A stretch of 64,000 nt of DNA from Tethya wilhelma (GCA_964030475.1 CAXIPT010000003.1:2207761-2271760), one strand, 5' to 3'; numbered from the stretch's first letter, positions 44,512-56,988 are shown. Translations and numbers: made by a program. Notes: generated by a model not told the origin, from the letters alone.

Positions 44512-45204
44512 CAGGGGCATTAAGGACTGGGTCCAAATACACAACTAATTAAGGTAAAAATTTATGCAAAATTGAAATAACTATCTTAATATTTATAGCA
44601 TTACCATAAAAATCTAATTGAAGAAACTTATTATCGTCCTACACATTTAAAAAAAAATTTGGTCATGTGACCTAATTATAATTAACGAATTAATTATGCG
44701 CCATATATAGGCTGTTGCCATGGCAACCAAATTAATTTTATCTGAATTGCAACATCATGGACTTCATTTTCCATGAGTCAAGTTTTAAATAAGTTGTTGC
44801 CATGGAGAGTTATAATTTACTTTCTATTAAATTCCATATAAAGCACACCTCCAAAAACGGCAATAACTCTCCATGACAACAACATATTCAAAACTTGACC
44901 CATGGAAAATGAAGTCCATGATGTTGCAATTATGACAAAACTAATTTGGGTGCCATGGCAACAGCCTGCCACAAAAATGAATATTCATTGTTTTAACGAA
45001 GTATTAAGTCAACCCCTCATCTTATGAATAATTAATTATGCGCCATAAATAGGCTATACAATTTTTTTAATGTGTTAAATTAGGACCAAATTATTGTATA
45101 ATTGTGAAATCATGTCTTTATGATAAGGTAAAATTATGTTATTAAATTTTGAAATCAGCACTTTTTGCTCTTAATCTAAGCCGACCCAGTCCTTAATGCC
45201 CCTG
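44512..45204. mobile_element. Large hairpin element with CAGGGGCATTAAGGACTGGG ends
   Basis: The termini CAGGGGCATTAAGGACTGGG and reverse complement bound 693 bp. A second, inner inverted repeat spans about 44690-45060 (GCGCCATATATAGGCTG..., CATGGACTTCATTTTCCATG). GTTGCCATGGCAAC, a perfect X-box-like palindrome, is at 44713-44726, with a near copy at about 44949-44962. The CAGGGG ends recall hAT elements, but I found no 8-bp duplication. Confidence 0.7.
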
Positions 45205-45560
45205 AGTTTCACCTGTGTATGGAATTCGACTAGCAGTCTATTCAATCTTTCCTAAGACTCTACTTCAATGAGCCTTTAGGGCCATTATAGTTTCTTTTAA
45301 CGTCCCAAAAACATTGTCACAAATAGAGCTGAATCAGCAGAAATAGTTTTTTACAAGTTTAACAATGCTGAAGACTATCGTCCTCTCCAGAAACATTCAT
45401 ATAAGTTTACATCGGAGTACTTTGAATAAACAAACTACCTAAAATCAATACACAAAATAAGAACTATATGCATAACTACATATATTTCACGTCTTTCTTT
45501 ACATTAAATTTTATATAATAATAATTATGTACATGGTTCATAGTTTATATTTTTACATTA
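45205..45560. other. 3' flank of the minus-strand membrane protein gene
   Basis: AT-rich; no coding signal. TTTATAT-type runs near 45510-45555 may hold the poly(A) site of the gene ending at 45561, but none is clear. Confidence 0.4.
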
Positions 45561-47434
45561 TCAAATTTCATTCCCTTTACCCTCCGAGGCCTTGTCTGTG
45601 CTAATTTTGTTTATTTCATGGTAAGTTGCTGGTGTTGCTGCTGGTAAGAGAGGAGGGTATTCCTCAGTATGATAAAACCTGTAGGGCAAGATATTGGTCA
45701 TTTCTTCTGAGTCAGTTCTCTTCATTTTGATGTATTTCTTGCAACATTGAATTATTGTGTGGACCTTTTGTAAAGGAATACAGAAGCAGATCACTAGTCC
45801 AAGTCCGTACAGAGGTAGCACAAAGATCAATGGAGCTATTAGAATTCCGAGCAGGATAAGTATGTAGTTTGTTTCATGCATATGAAGGTGATAACTTGAA
45901 AGTGCCAACATGAGTAAACTTAACAGGGAGAAGAAAACAGTATCCAAGATCGTATACGATAATCTTTTATATGGCCTGATTGTTGCAACAAGCACTGACG
46001 TGATCATGGAAGTAGCACTAACAAACATGAAGTATCCTGTGCCAGTGTACATTGCTGCAAATGTGAGGTTTAAAACTCGTAAAAAGACATAAAAAGCAGC
46101 AAAGTATCTACAGTATCGAGGTTGTAGCTTGTAGCAGCCATGGAATGTGTCCATGAAGATGTGTAGTGTCAAACAGCGAAGATTAAAGCGGTTCAAAACC
46201 TTGTGGAAACAGCAACAAGGGTAGAGACAGAGAAGAACCAGTGGAATGATGTTGAACACAATGGCCATGAACAATGCTACGAAGGCATAGGGAAGATGAT
46301 CTGGCCCAAGAAACTCATAGGATGCATCATATGTGACAAAGCGACGCTTAATTAGGCTTCCATTTACATCATAAAGTGTGTTTGGTGTAATTACAAGGTA
46401 GGAAATATTGAGGATCTTCACATACGAAAGCAATATAAATGTGGCTAATGCTCCCACTAGTGAACCTTTGATATCCCAGTTTTTACGAAACCGAACAAAA
46501 CATTTGTAGAAAGGTCTCCACAACCGAACAATAAAGATGTAGCGTCTATGTAGTGCTAACAAGATGTGAGTGAGGAGAACTAGTAGTAGTGGGTAAACAG
46601 CTACCACATAGTCTAGCATGAGAGTCTGGAGTGCTGTTAGGTTAGGATGCAAGCAAAATGGAGGATACAATCCTCGAAAAAAGTCAAGATTCCACACTCC
46701 TAGAAATGTAAACAGAGTTCCACCATAAGTTGGTTGGCCAATTCTACTAAAAATTATTGTACTTGAAGGCACTGATAGAAGCTGGCATATGAGCACATAG
46801 CCATTCATTTTTCCAGTTGAGGCAGTTATCCTGAACAAGACCACTAGAATGTAGAAGACCGTGAGAGGAAGAAATGCCACAGCAACCAGTTGTACTTGTA
46901 GTCTGAGCACTCAACACATGCAATGCTGTAGGAGTAGACAGGATAGGTATATCCTTCTTCACAGCTGGTGCACATTAAACCAGTCTGATGCTTGTAGAGA
47001 ATGCATTTTCTACCTGGACAATAGGCTTCAAAGTGACACATCAAACTATCATTTCTTGAGTAAATTTTAGGCAAAGCAGAGTAGTGACAAATTATATCAT
47101 CTCCCCCAATAGCATGATGATAACAGGGTCCAACTACTGTCATGTTCAGTGCCTCACTGTAAGTCATACAGTGAAACAGTGCTATAGAAATATTCATGGA
47201 GGCAGAATCACAGTGAACTATCGCATTGATTGAATCTCCACACTCACAAGTCTCAATTCCATCATTTTTCATTGGTATAGTCCACACAGGACAGGTATCT
47301 TGTACAGAGCTAGCTGATACAATACAGAGCCATGATAGTGTAGCAACTGTAGCTATACTAGACAACAGAGTACATTGCTGTACCTTCATCTTTAAACTGG
47401 CTAGTGTCACTGAATGTTCTATAGCTTGCAGCAT
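45561..47434 (-). pseudogene. Multipass membrane protein with Cys-rich ectodomain, one frameshift
   Basis: Single-exon minus-strand gene. The N-terminal part (ATG at 47432-47434, or MKVQQC about 16 codons later) has a signal-peptide-like start (SSIATVATLSWLCIVSASS), about 16 Cys, and a GLMCTSCEEGYTYPVYSYS then CVEC motif just outside the membrane. The C-terminal part (to 45561) has nine or ten hydrophobic helices, with WNLDFFRGLYPPFCLHPN and CRYFAAFYVFLR motifs. The two parts are in different frames and overlap at about 46870-46910 (SDYKYNWLL versus VAVAFLPLTVFY), so an indel of one or two bases separates them. From memory, this matches a large sponge family of channel-like proteins, usually with a longer beta-helix ectodomain. 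Either a recent pseudogene or a sequencing error. Confidence 0.8.
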
Positions 47435-47691
47435 TCATAGCAAACCTTATAAATTGGGAACGTTTAAAGTAACAAACATTGAAGTAATTATGTTTTTATA
47501 ATGTTCACACATTGATTGCTTTTGATTTATGTTTTTATAATGTTTGTATTTGCTTTTGATTAATGTTTTTATAAAGTTTGCACGTTTGATTGCTTTGATA
47601 ACAGTTGAAATTCCTGCCCACCTATAGCTCTATGGTACATAAGTTGCTTTAATAACTGCCTACATGAACGTATATACATGTATGTCTTAAT
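47435..47691. other. 5' flank of the membrane protein gene
   Basis: Three tandem-like copies of a TTATGTTTTTATAATGTT-type segment lie at about 47489-47580, spaced about 40 bp. Otherwise non-coding; the promoter would be here. Confidence 0.45.
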
Positions 47692-48605
47692 TCCCAGTAC
47701 GGTAGTACTGGGTACATAGGAATAGCACGGATGGCCCATTTGTGTAATACAAATATTCACGCCAATAACTCTGCAAAAAAATGAGCACTTGGCACAAAAA
47801 GGATCCTTAGCTACTATTTAGCTCTTTCTCTTTCTAATGAGCCAAAACATGGCTGAAAACCATCGCTAAAGTATCAAACTAAAATATGCCAAACCTCCAA
47901 TTTTCTATCTTGCGGCCATTTTTCTCTGAGAGCACTCACTTACAGAAGCTGATTTTCTTGAACGAATCAACTTGGTTTCTTTGTCTTCAACCAATTTTGG
48001 CATCGGTTGTTTGTCTTTCTAGCCAAGTCGCTAGATAAACAAGACAAAAAGCGCCTTCTCCATATGGCAGCCAATGATTTTTATACTCATGAATAAATCA
48101 TTAGCTAGTCTAGGATGCCTGGTAAAAGTGGCCCATTTGTCATTTGCAATTGCGGAATGCTGTGACCTCCAATCAGATTTCAGTATTTTGTAATTTTGAA
48201 ATTAATGAGGTAAAATTTCCCGCGAAATTTAAAAACAACCAACCTGCAGATTGTTCTTGTCATGTGAGACCATAGCGCTGTCTAATCATCGTCCATGAAC
48301 AGTCCATTTTAAGACTGAACTTTCACTGTTTGTGAACTCATGATTACTTCACACTGGAGTACACTAAGAAAAAAGCTGCAGCTAAACTAAAGTCTTCTGG
48401 CCAAAACTTTTTTTTGTTCACGTGACAGCATGAGCTTACGTCACACTAATAAAATTCAGATTGCCCACGAAAACTGGGCCACTTTTACCAGACGTCCTTT
48501 TTCTTCCTCTTGGACCTCTGGCCCATGAGACTATAATCATTAGCTACTTGGAAAATCAAGTTGACGACCCTTTCCATACATTGAAGTGTGTGGCGTTATT
48601 TAGAA
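47692..48605 (+). mobile_element. Family B element interrupted by a TAG-MITE
   Basis: Begins with the terminal palindrome at about 47694-47713 and runs to 48105. It resumes after the insertion with the GTTGACGACCCTTTCCA segment to about 48605. This is the best family B copy in the window. Confidence 0.8.
48106..48533. mobile_element. TAG-MITE of the TAGTCT...AGACTA family nested in family B
   Basis: Interior closely related to 55789-56271 (GGTAAAAGTGGCCCA, AATGAGGTAAAATTTCCCGC, CAGACGTCCTTTT). Flanked by AATCATTAGC on the left and the same after the right end, a 9-10 bp duplication. The tandem duplication begins inside this element. Confidence 0.82.
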
Positions 48606-50271
48606 TTCATGTATTTCGTTACAGGTACAGATTCCCATACTACAAACTCCACCATAGCTATTAGTTGCTTTAGACAATTTGCTAGGGTCCATGCAGATAT
48701 TAATTATTCAGAAAAAAATAGAACAAACAAGTGAAAAAAACATTAGAAATGTAATGAGAACATAGGAATGGCCAAATCGTTAAAAGTACACAAACAACAT
48801 AGGAATGGTGGTCAGATTGAGAGAATAGTTCATTCCTGTGTCCACTATGTCATTGAGCTAGGGATATGAACTCTTCTCTCAATCTGACCACCATTCCTAT
48901 CTTGCTTGGGTACTTTTAACGATTTGGCCATTCCTATGTTCTCATTACATTTTTAATGTTTTTTTACCCTAAAAATATAAAAATTATTAATATGCAAAAT
49001 AATATATTCATATAGCTAGGGGCAAGCATGAGATAACTATATTACCATTGATGATTGTTTACTTGTGACAGCTAGAAGCTGTATGTGACATAATAGAGCG
49101 TATTCATGTGACATCAAAAATGGGGTGGGACTTGCCGCGAAGCAAACGGTGGCCATTTTGGTGCACATTGTGACACTGTTCACGGAAAAAAGTTTTATGC
49201 AGCTGTTTTCTAGTATACCAAGTTCTTTTAAGTTCGAACTGATCTAATTCATGCCTAGTAGTTATTTTGCTCACTAAAACTGGACTCCTAGTGATTTTCT
49301 TAGTCCCAGCTAGGGCCTCATGCTTTGCTGGCAGTAAATCTACTAACAAGGAGGAGTCATCTCTAAACTTTACCTGTTGCAAAGAGTTGAGACCATCGTG
49401 ACAATAACTCAGGTATAGGAGCACTGATAAGCACTAAGATAGAGCAGTAAAAGAACACTCAAAACCATTCAGTGGCAGCTGCTGTTATTGTACAATGGCC
49501 GGCCGCGGGCAACCCCACACTGCATTTTTATGTCATATGAATACGCTCTATTATTTGCGTATATATAGCGGGCTGGATTGGAGAGGGAGTGTACAAGCAT
49601 GTGCTATAGCACAAGACATCACGTGCCTGGGTTCCTTGGTTGGGATTCTTTGTGACAACCTGAATAGAGAGTTGGGAGTAGGCACTGGATATGAATGATC
49701 TGACCTCTATTGGGAGTCTGATGTGAGAGAGTAGCTGGTGAGGTACTGCACCAAAAGCATTCTTTAGGTCGAGGAAGGTGACTGCAAGGGGGAGGCCATC
49801 TTGGATTGCATTGTCAATGATTGCTCAGGTGGCAAAAATATGTTCTACGGGCCTGTCAAATAACCTGGCAACAATTTTGTGAAAAGCTTGCCAACTGCTG
49901 ATGTCAATGCTATATATAGGACAGAAATTTTCGGGAGAGGAGAAGTCTTGACTCGATCTTGGGGATGAGCTTAATCTTGGCTTGACACCAGGATTCAGGG
50001 GCAGTGTTGTCTTCTAGAAGAATCTTGGAGAATAATGTTGTTGGGAAATTACAAGATTCCATCATCTGCTGGTGACGAATTGGAAGAACAACCTTTTACA
50101 ACTTTTCTGATTGATCCAGGTGTCATAGCCGAAAGGTCAAATTCAATCAGCTCTTCATCTAGTCTATCGAGCTAGACCCTCCTCCTTCATCACGTTGCAC
50201 GCGCCGAGAAAGAGGGTCTAGCAAAGGTGACGTTTAATGAGATTTCAATTGACCAATCAGATTCAACTACC
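48204..50271. repeat. 2,069-bp tandem duplication, copy 1
   Basis: Every feature from 48204 to 50271 recurs exactly 2,069 bp downstream. The junction at 50271-50273 joins the interior of the TAG-MITE at 52229 to the interior of the TAG-MITE at 48106. The region holds a family C hairpin (48727-48966), the family B end, and 48967-50160 without a supportable gene (open frames of 60-106 codons lack motifs). Confidence 0.95.
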
Positions 50272-50272
50272 A

Positions 50273-52340
50273 AATGAGGTAAAATTTCCCGCGAAATTTA
50301 AAAACAACCAACCTGCAGATTGTTCTTGTCATGTGAGACCATAGCGCTGTCTAATCATCGTCCATGAACAGTCCATTTTAAGACTGAACTTTCACTGTTT
50401 GTGAACTCATGATTACTTCACACTGGAGTACACTAAGAAAAAAGCTGCAGCTAAACTAAAGTCTTCTGGCCAAAACTTTTTTTTGTTCACGTGACAGCAT
50501 GAGCTTACGTCACACTAATAAAATTCAGATTGCCCACGAAAACTGGGCCACTTTTACCAGACGTCCTTTTTCTTCCTCTTGGACCTCTGGCCCATGAGAC
50601 TATAATCATTAGCTACTTGGAAAATCAAGTTGACGACCCTTTCCATACATTGAAGTGTGTGGCGTTATTTAGAATTCATGTATTTCGTTACAGGTACAGA
50701 TTCCCATACTACAAACTCCACCATAGCTATTAGTTGCTTTAGACAATTTGCTAGGGTCCATGCAGATATTAATTATTCAGAAAAAAATAGAACAAACAAG
50801 TGAAAAAAACATTAGAAATGTAATGAGAACATAGGAATGGCCAAATCGTTAAAAGTACACAAACAACATAGGAATGGTGGTCAGATTGAGAGAATAGTTC
50901 ATTCCTGTGTCCACTATGTCATTGAGCTAGGGATATGAACTCTTCTCTCAATCTGACCACCATTCCTATCTTGCTTGGGTACTTTTAACGATTTGGCCAT
51001 TCCTATGTTCTCATTACATTTTTAATGTTTTTTTACCCTAAAAATATAAAAATTATTAATATGCAAAATAATATATTCATATAGCTAGGGGCAAGCATGA
51101 GATAACTATATTACCATTGATGATTGTTTACTTGTGACAGCTAGAAGCTGTATGTGACATAATAGAGCGTATTCATGTGACATCAAAAATGGGGTGGGAC
51201 TTGCCGCGAAGCAAACGGTGGCCATTTTGGTGCACATTGTGACACTGTTCACGGAAAAAAGTTTTATGCAGCTGTTTTCTAGTATACCAAGTTCTTTTAA
51301 GTTCGAACTGATCTAATTCATGCCTAGTAGTTATTTTGCTCACTAAAACTGGACTCCTAGTGATTTTCTTAGTCCCAGCTAGGGCCTCATGCTTTGCTGG
51401 CAGTAAATCTACTAACAAGGAGGAGTCATCTCTAAACTTTACCTGTTGCAAAGAGTTGAGACCATCGTGACAATAACTCAGGTATAGGAGCACTGATAAG
51501 CACTAAGATAGAGCAGTAAAAGAACACTCAAAACCATTCAGTGGCAGCTGCTGTTATTGTACAATGGCCGGCCGCGGGCAACCCCACACTGCATTTTTAT
51601 GTCATATGAATACGCTCTATTATTTGCGTATATATAGCGGGCTGGATTGGAGAGGGAGTGTACAAGCATGTGCTATAGCACAAGACATCACGTGCCTGGG
51701 TTCCTTGGTTGGGATTCTTTGTGACAACCTGAATAGAGAGTTGGGAGTAGGCACTGGATATGAATGATCTGACCTCTATTGGGAGTCTGATGTGAGAGAG
51801 TAGCTGGTGAGGTACTGCACCAAAAGCATTCTTTAGGTCGAGGAAGGTGACTGCAAGGGGGAGGCCATCTTGGATTGCATTGTCAATGATTGCTCAGGTG
51901 GCAAAAATATGTTCTACGGGCCTGTCAAATAACCTGGCAACAATTTTGTGAAAAGCTTGCCAACTGCTGATGTCAATGCTATATATAGGACAGAAATTTT
52001 CGGGAGAGGAGAAGTCTTGACTCGATCTTGGGGATGAGCTTAATCTTGGCTTGACACCAGGATTCAGGGGCAGTGTTGTCTTCTAGAAGAATCTTGGAGA
52101 ATAATGTTGTTGGGAAATTACAAGATTCCATCATCTGCTGGTGACGAATTGGAAGAACAACCTTTTACAACTTTTCTGATTGATCCAGGTGTCATAGCCG
52201 AAAGGTCAAATTCAATCAGCTCTTCATCTAGTCTATCGAGCTAGACCCTCCTCCTTCATCACGTTGCACGCGCCGAGAAAGAGGGTCTAGCAAAGGTGAC
52301 GTTTAATGAGATTTCAATTGACCAATCAGATTCAACTACC
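50273..52340. repeat. 2,069-bp tandem duplication, copy 2
   Basis: Translations and long tracts compared across the two copies are identical. It includes the family C hairpin at 50796-51035. No gene recognised in either copy. The near-zero divergence points to a very recent event or an assembly duplicate. Confidence 0.95.
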
Positions 52341-52827
52341 CAGATTCTAGGTAGTAATATTATGTGTGGGTGGTAGTTTGCCTGCGTTTGCATGTGTGGA
52401 AATAACTGCGTGTTCTATCACTCAAATATATGCTAGTTATCGATGATTTCTGGAGCTTTATACTCAAAAAGGGCTTAAAAACAGTTTTAGATGTAAGCCT
52501 AAGGCATTTAACTTTGCAACAAAAGTACAAAGAGACTGAACAGCACGTGTGGAACAGCTTCTACCTGACTATATACCTGCCAGTCTATCAACTTCTACTC
52601 TGTCCATAATGGACTTGTGACTATCAAAGGCTCTTTTCTGGTACTAGCGAGTGCTTTTCAGGCTGCAAGTCTATCTCGTTGTCCTGTTTGCCATCTTTCT
52701 CTAAAATATTGCGTACTGTTAACGCACATTTAATTCTGCGTTTTTGTTAATTGCACTTTGAACGTGACCTTGTTCTCTCTTGGTGCGTGCAACGTGACGA
52801 AGGAGGAGGGTCTAGCTCGATAGGCTA
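52229..52827. mobile_element. TAG-MITE, 599 bp, 9-bp target duplication
   Basis: Ends TAGTCTATCGAGCTAGACCC and, inverted, GGGTCTAGCTCGATAGGCTA, with the arm continuing through CCTCCTTCATCACGTTGCACGC. Flanked by CTCTTCATC at 52220-52228 and 52828-52836. Its left part is also present at 50160-50271 through the tandem duplication. Confidence 0.92.
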
Positions 52828-54350
52828 CTCTTCATCATTAATGGAAGGCATTACTTGGCTTACTCACTGAGGAAGTGCCTGATATGACTGAAGGGTGGTG
52901 GAGGTGGTAGACTGAAAATATTTCAGAGCTGTTTCAGCACTATAAAGGCAGAGGTGCCATTAATTCCCAGAGTAGCATTTCTTGTAGCCAAGGATTGTAC
53001 AAAAACTTTAGGAATGTTACACAGTAATGCAAACATAGGAATAATTGCCAAATCATAAAAAAGTGAGCAAACAAGATAGGAATGGTTGTCAGATTGAGCG
53101 AGTTCATTTCACTGTATCACCTTATGTTCATATCCCTGTATGAATATCCATTTGCACAAATGCATGTGCCCACCGATTCTTATTAAGCTAAATAAAAGCT
53201 GAAAAGCTGAAGAATAATTCGCCAAATTTAATTCTCGCCAAGTTTACCTGCTATACGTACTGCACACTAAAACAAACAGCTGCCTAACTGCACACCAAAC
53301 TGTTAGCATTAGAGGAAAACTATCATGCTACAAGATATTGTAGTGATAATACACACATTATCTTAATTGTATCATACACCCAATTTATCCCATGTACACA
53401 GCTTAAAGTTACACTATGACGGACGTATATGTTATGGACGTACGCAAGTCGGAGTACGTCTGTCACAGGAATTTTACTGAAGCTGTTGGGTGTGGTCAAA
53501 AAGTTGCGACGGCAATAAGTATTGGTCAATGAGAAAGTATTTGATTTTTTCTTAATAATTTATCATGACCATAATTAATAAAATGTATAGTATTCGTGAT
53601 GGACGTACAAGCAACATGTTGTCTGGGAAACATTTCCAGGATACTAAAATCAACAGCCATGAAAACTTTTTTATGACAGAAATAGTTAAAGTACTTCTAT
53701 TCTAATCCAACAATATGAATAAAATCCAAGAATATTTGCTTAGCTGTCATAGGATGTGATTTCATAGATCTTTATTTTAAATGGGTATTAACGAGAGGCT
53801 AGCATAATTGGCCACACCCCTCAAATTAAACAAGCAAACACATTTCTGGTTATAATTTTCAAAACTAGATGTTTATAGCTACAATTTGATGTATAATTAT
53901 TAGGATAAATAAGACATTTAAATTTTGACCTGGAAGTCTCTTTTTACACGGAACTGCCCGCAAATTAAATTTTGATAGCTTTGAAAAGTCTCGTTTAAAA
54001 TACTGCACTTTACATAGCCATTTTGATGTAGGTAATGGTTGTCAATCAACCACGTGGTTTTGCAAAGCAGGTAATGTGCATGTGCATCTAAATGTGATGT
54101 ACCTGCAAGCTATATAGCACTCCTGCTTTTGTTAATGTAGAGACTGACCCATACTTGCCAACCTCAACTATTACTTCTGCAGGACAAAAATGCAGGACAA
54201 CAATACTATTTTTAATACTCGTGATTATAATGACCAGGCCAGCATACAATTATTTTAAAGGCATTCTCATTACATCATTGCTGGCAAAAGGAGGTGGGGT
54301 CTAGATTCAAGACTACAAGCCTATCAAGTCGACTAAACTGTAGTTAGTAC
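52828..54350. other. No gene seen; family C half copy near 53035-53110
   Basis: 53035-53110 matches one arm of the family C hairpin. The remainder is AT-rich. 54000-54105 resembles 37310-37440 (TTTTGATGTAGGTAA, ACCACGTGGTT). Confidence 0.45.
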
Positions 54351-54435
54351 TAGTCTGGGCACCAGACCCTTCCTTAATTCCCCAGTGCATGCTACCCCCT
54401 AAAACCTAGCAAGAAAGGGTCTGGTACCCAGACTA
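54351..54435. mobile_element. Very short TAG-MITE, 85 bp
   Basis: TAGTCTGGGCACCAGACCCT at the left and AGGGTCTGGTACCCAGACTA at the right, with AGTTAGTAC on both sides (54342-54350 and 54436-54444). The inner GGGTCTGG repeats link it to the element at 31399-32014. Confidence 0.93.
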
Positions 54436-54739
54436 AGTTAGTACCATGATGTAGCTGTAGATTCAACTGAATCACTGGTTCTGTCTCTGTTTCAACTGAG
54501 TACTGAGTAGGATCGTTGTGACTAGAACATGCAGTTTTACGTGACTGAAGTTCACGTAGATTCAGGGAAATTCTTACTTACTAACGGGACTCCGGGACAG
54601 TACCACTAAAAACAGGACAATCCCGGAAAAATTAGGACAGGTGGCAAGTATGCTGATCAATCTCAGGCTGAATGTGCACTGTGCATGGGCCTTTGTGTAG
54701 AAAATAAGTAAACAGTGAAACAAGCAGTAAAAAATATGG

Positions 54740-55335
54740 ACAAATAAGCAATGGGTAGTGCTGCACAAAAGCCAATGAAACAAGGCAAGTCTCTGATTTT
54801 AGCCACTTTGGATGACTACTTCATTTATATGCCAAAGTCTATAAATTCATGTACTACAATGCAGCCATCTTGAAAGTAGAATTCAAACAAAGGTGATTAT
54901 CTATCCACATGGGATTATTATGCGCATGCGCATTATAGCCTAGCTCCTCCAGCATATAGTGAAGTGTAGTGTATGTAGCTGCTACTTAAACTTTTATAGG
55001 GACTAACCAGTCTCTGATAGTCTCCACACTGTTACAGTAGTGTTGAAAAAAGTGAATGAACAATTAAGTAGTAAAACTTTCAAAAAAAAATAAGTAGTGT
55101 ATATAGGAATGGGTAGTGCGGTAAAAAGTATTGGAACAAGGCATATGCATGTCTCAATTTCGACACATGACTACTTCATTTTTATGCCCAACTCTTGGCT
55201 GGCAGTCCAATTTAAGTTACCTGTCTGTTATTGTTTACTCCACTGCTTAGCCATGCAACTGATTATACTAGGAACTTGAACCAATGCAACAATAAACTAT
55301 ATGGTACTATTGTACAGATCATTAATTTATGATCC
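54740..55335 (-). mobile_element. Family A fragment, reverse orientation
   Basis: Part of the tail (with TGCGCATGCGCA at 54921-54932), the junction at about 55040-55085, and one hairpin arm to about 55190 plus inner sequence. The second arm is missing. 54745-54830 is part of a related hairpin arm. Confidence 0.75.
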
Positions 55336-55430
55336 ATTATCACCCCGGCCATATGCTAAAAACAATAATAGCTTATGCATCTATACAATTTAATTACGAG
55401 AAAGTTCAAAGTTTGTTAATTAATCTGAAA

Positions 55431-55514
55431 ATGGTGGATTTCTTTGCCTTCTCAGTTCTGGCAGGACTCCTAGTCACTCTCATCTATCTCTTGGTGAACA
55501 GATTCTTGAAGAAA
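55431..55514 (+). CDS. CYP20-like P450 copy A, exon 1 (membrane anchor)
   Basis: ATG followed by a hydrophobic N-terminal anchor (FSVLAGLLVTLIYLLVNRF, then LKK) and a donor GTAAGC in phase 0. Same design as exon 1 of copy B at 60412 but six codons shorter at the start. Microsomal P450s use this type of anchor. Confidence 0.8.
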
Positions 55515-55788
55515 GTAAGCTGATAATATCATTATGATAAGCATAATGCTAATGTTTCACTGTAGGCTAAAACTCCTCTATATTAAATAATTTACTATAA
55601 GGACCTGACTTGATGTGAAACATTTTGGTGATTGGTAAACATGCTTTGCAAAGTATAGGTTTGACTCAGAGATAACACTAGCTGATTTCTGTCATAAGCT
55701 GTCTATCAGCAGCTTGACTCTATTCAGAGCCAAGTAAAATAAATATTGTTTACATGCATGATATTATATTAATCATGACATGATTCAG

Positions 55789-56271
55789 TAGTCTCGCAGG
55801 CCAGACGTCCGAGAGGGGGGGAAAAGGACGTCTGGTAAAAGTGGCCCAGTTTTCGTTTGCAATCGCGGAATGTTGTAACCTCCAATCAGATTTCAGTATT
55901 TTGTAATATCGAACTTAATGAGGTAAAATTTCCCGCCAAATTTGAAACCAACCAACCAGATCGTTCTTGTCGTGTGAGACTGTAGCGCTGTATAATCATC
56001 GTCCAAGAACAGTCCACGTCCGTAAACTTTGTAAGACTGAACTTTCACTGTTTGTGTGTAGAAGCTTGCTCAAACTCATGATTACTTCACACTGGAGTAG
56101 ACTAAGAAGAAAGCTACAGCTAAACTAAAGTCTTCTGGCAAAAAAAAAAAAAATTCACATGACGGCATGATCTTACATCATGCTAATGAAATTCCGATTG
56201 CACATGAAAACTGGGCCACATTTACCAGACATCCTTTTCCCCTCCTCTTGGACGTCTGGCCCGCGAGACTA
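55789..56271. mobile_element. TAG-MITE, 483 bp, 9-bp target duplication
   Basis: Termini TAGTCTCGCAGGCCAGACGT and, inverted, ACGTCTGGCCCGCGAGACTA. ATGATTCAG on both sides (55780-55788, 56272-56280). Inserted in intron 1 of P450 copy A; the homologous intron of copy B lacks it. Confidence 0.94.
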
Positions 56272-56988
56272 ATGATTCAGATTGCCCACAATTCAACCAG
56301 TGGCAATATGGTAACCAAGTTATGGTATAGTGTAATAATAATAAACTTGTCAATAATTATAGTATTAACAATAAACCTATATGATAAGTTGTGAGTCAAT
56401 ATGTTTTATGGCCTGAGCTTGCATGACTAAGTTGTTCTGTCTCAATCACGGTTTGGTTTCTTACTTTCTCTCTTGCTAGGCCCAGATAAATTCTGGTAGT
56501 ATTTTTCGAGCAAAATATAGGTAGCTGAAAGCAATGAGAATTTTTCTGGAAAAATAGACATAATCTAGCATCTCATACATGAAGATAAAAGATCATTATT
56601 CTATCATCTGTACCGAGTGGCATGCAGTGTGTATATTTGAGTGATTTGACTACTAGTAGGCTGGAGGACAAAGATGAACTGCCTATAAATGCTTTAGTAC
56701 GCACTAGCTGTTCCTTTTTTTGTTTGGGTTTTGTAGTTGTTGTGTTTTGCTTGTACCATGCAGCAAAAGTGCAAAACTAATGGATTTGTTATTGTAATAA
56801 CTAATAATTGTTATTGTGTTACAAGGGCAATCAATGCCGTGAGTATAGTTTTTCTATTTTGCCTACTATATTGTCGTTTACCTTTTCATCAAGAAACTCA
56901 TAATATATGTAGTTCACAGAATTGTATTAGCATGATTGAAGATATACTTATGCAGTAATTAATATAATTATGTCAAGTGTTGACTTGA

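Noticed and set aside
48461..51767. Pairs of identical open frames 2,069 bp apart that look like conserved genes
   Set aside because: Their identity comes from the tandem duplication. None has a recognisable motif, and parts lie in MITE sequence.
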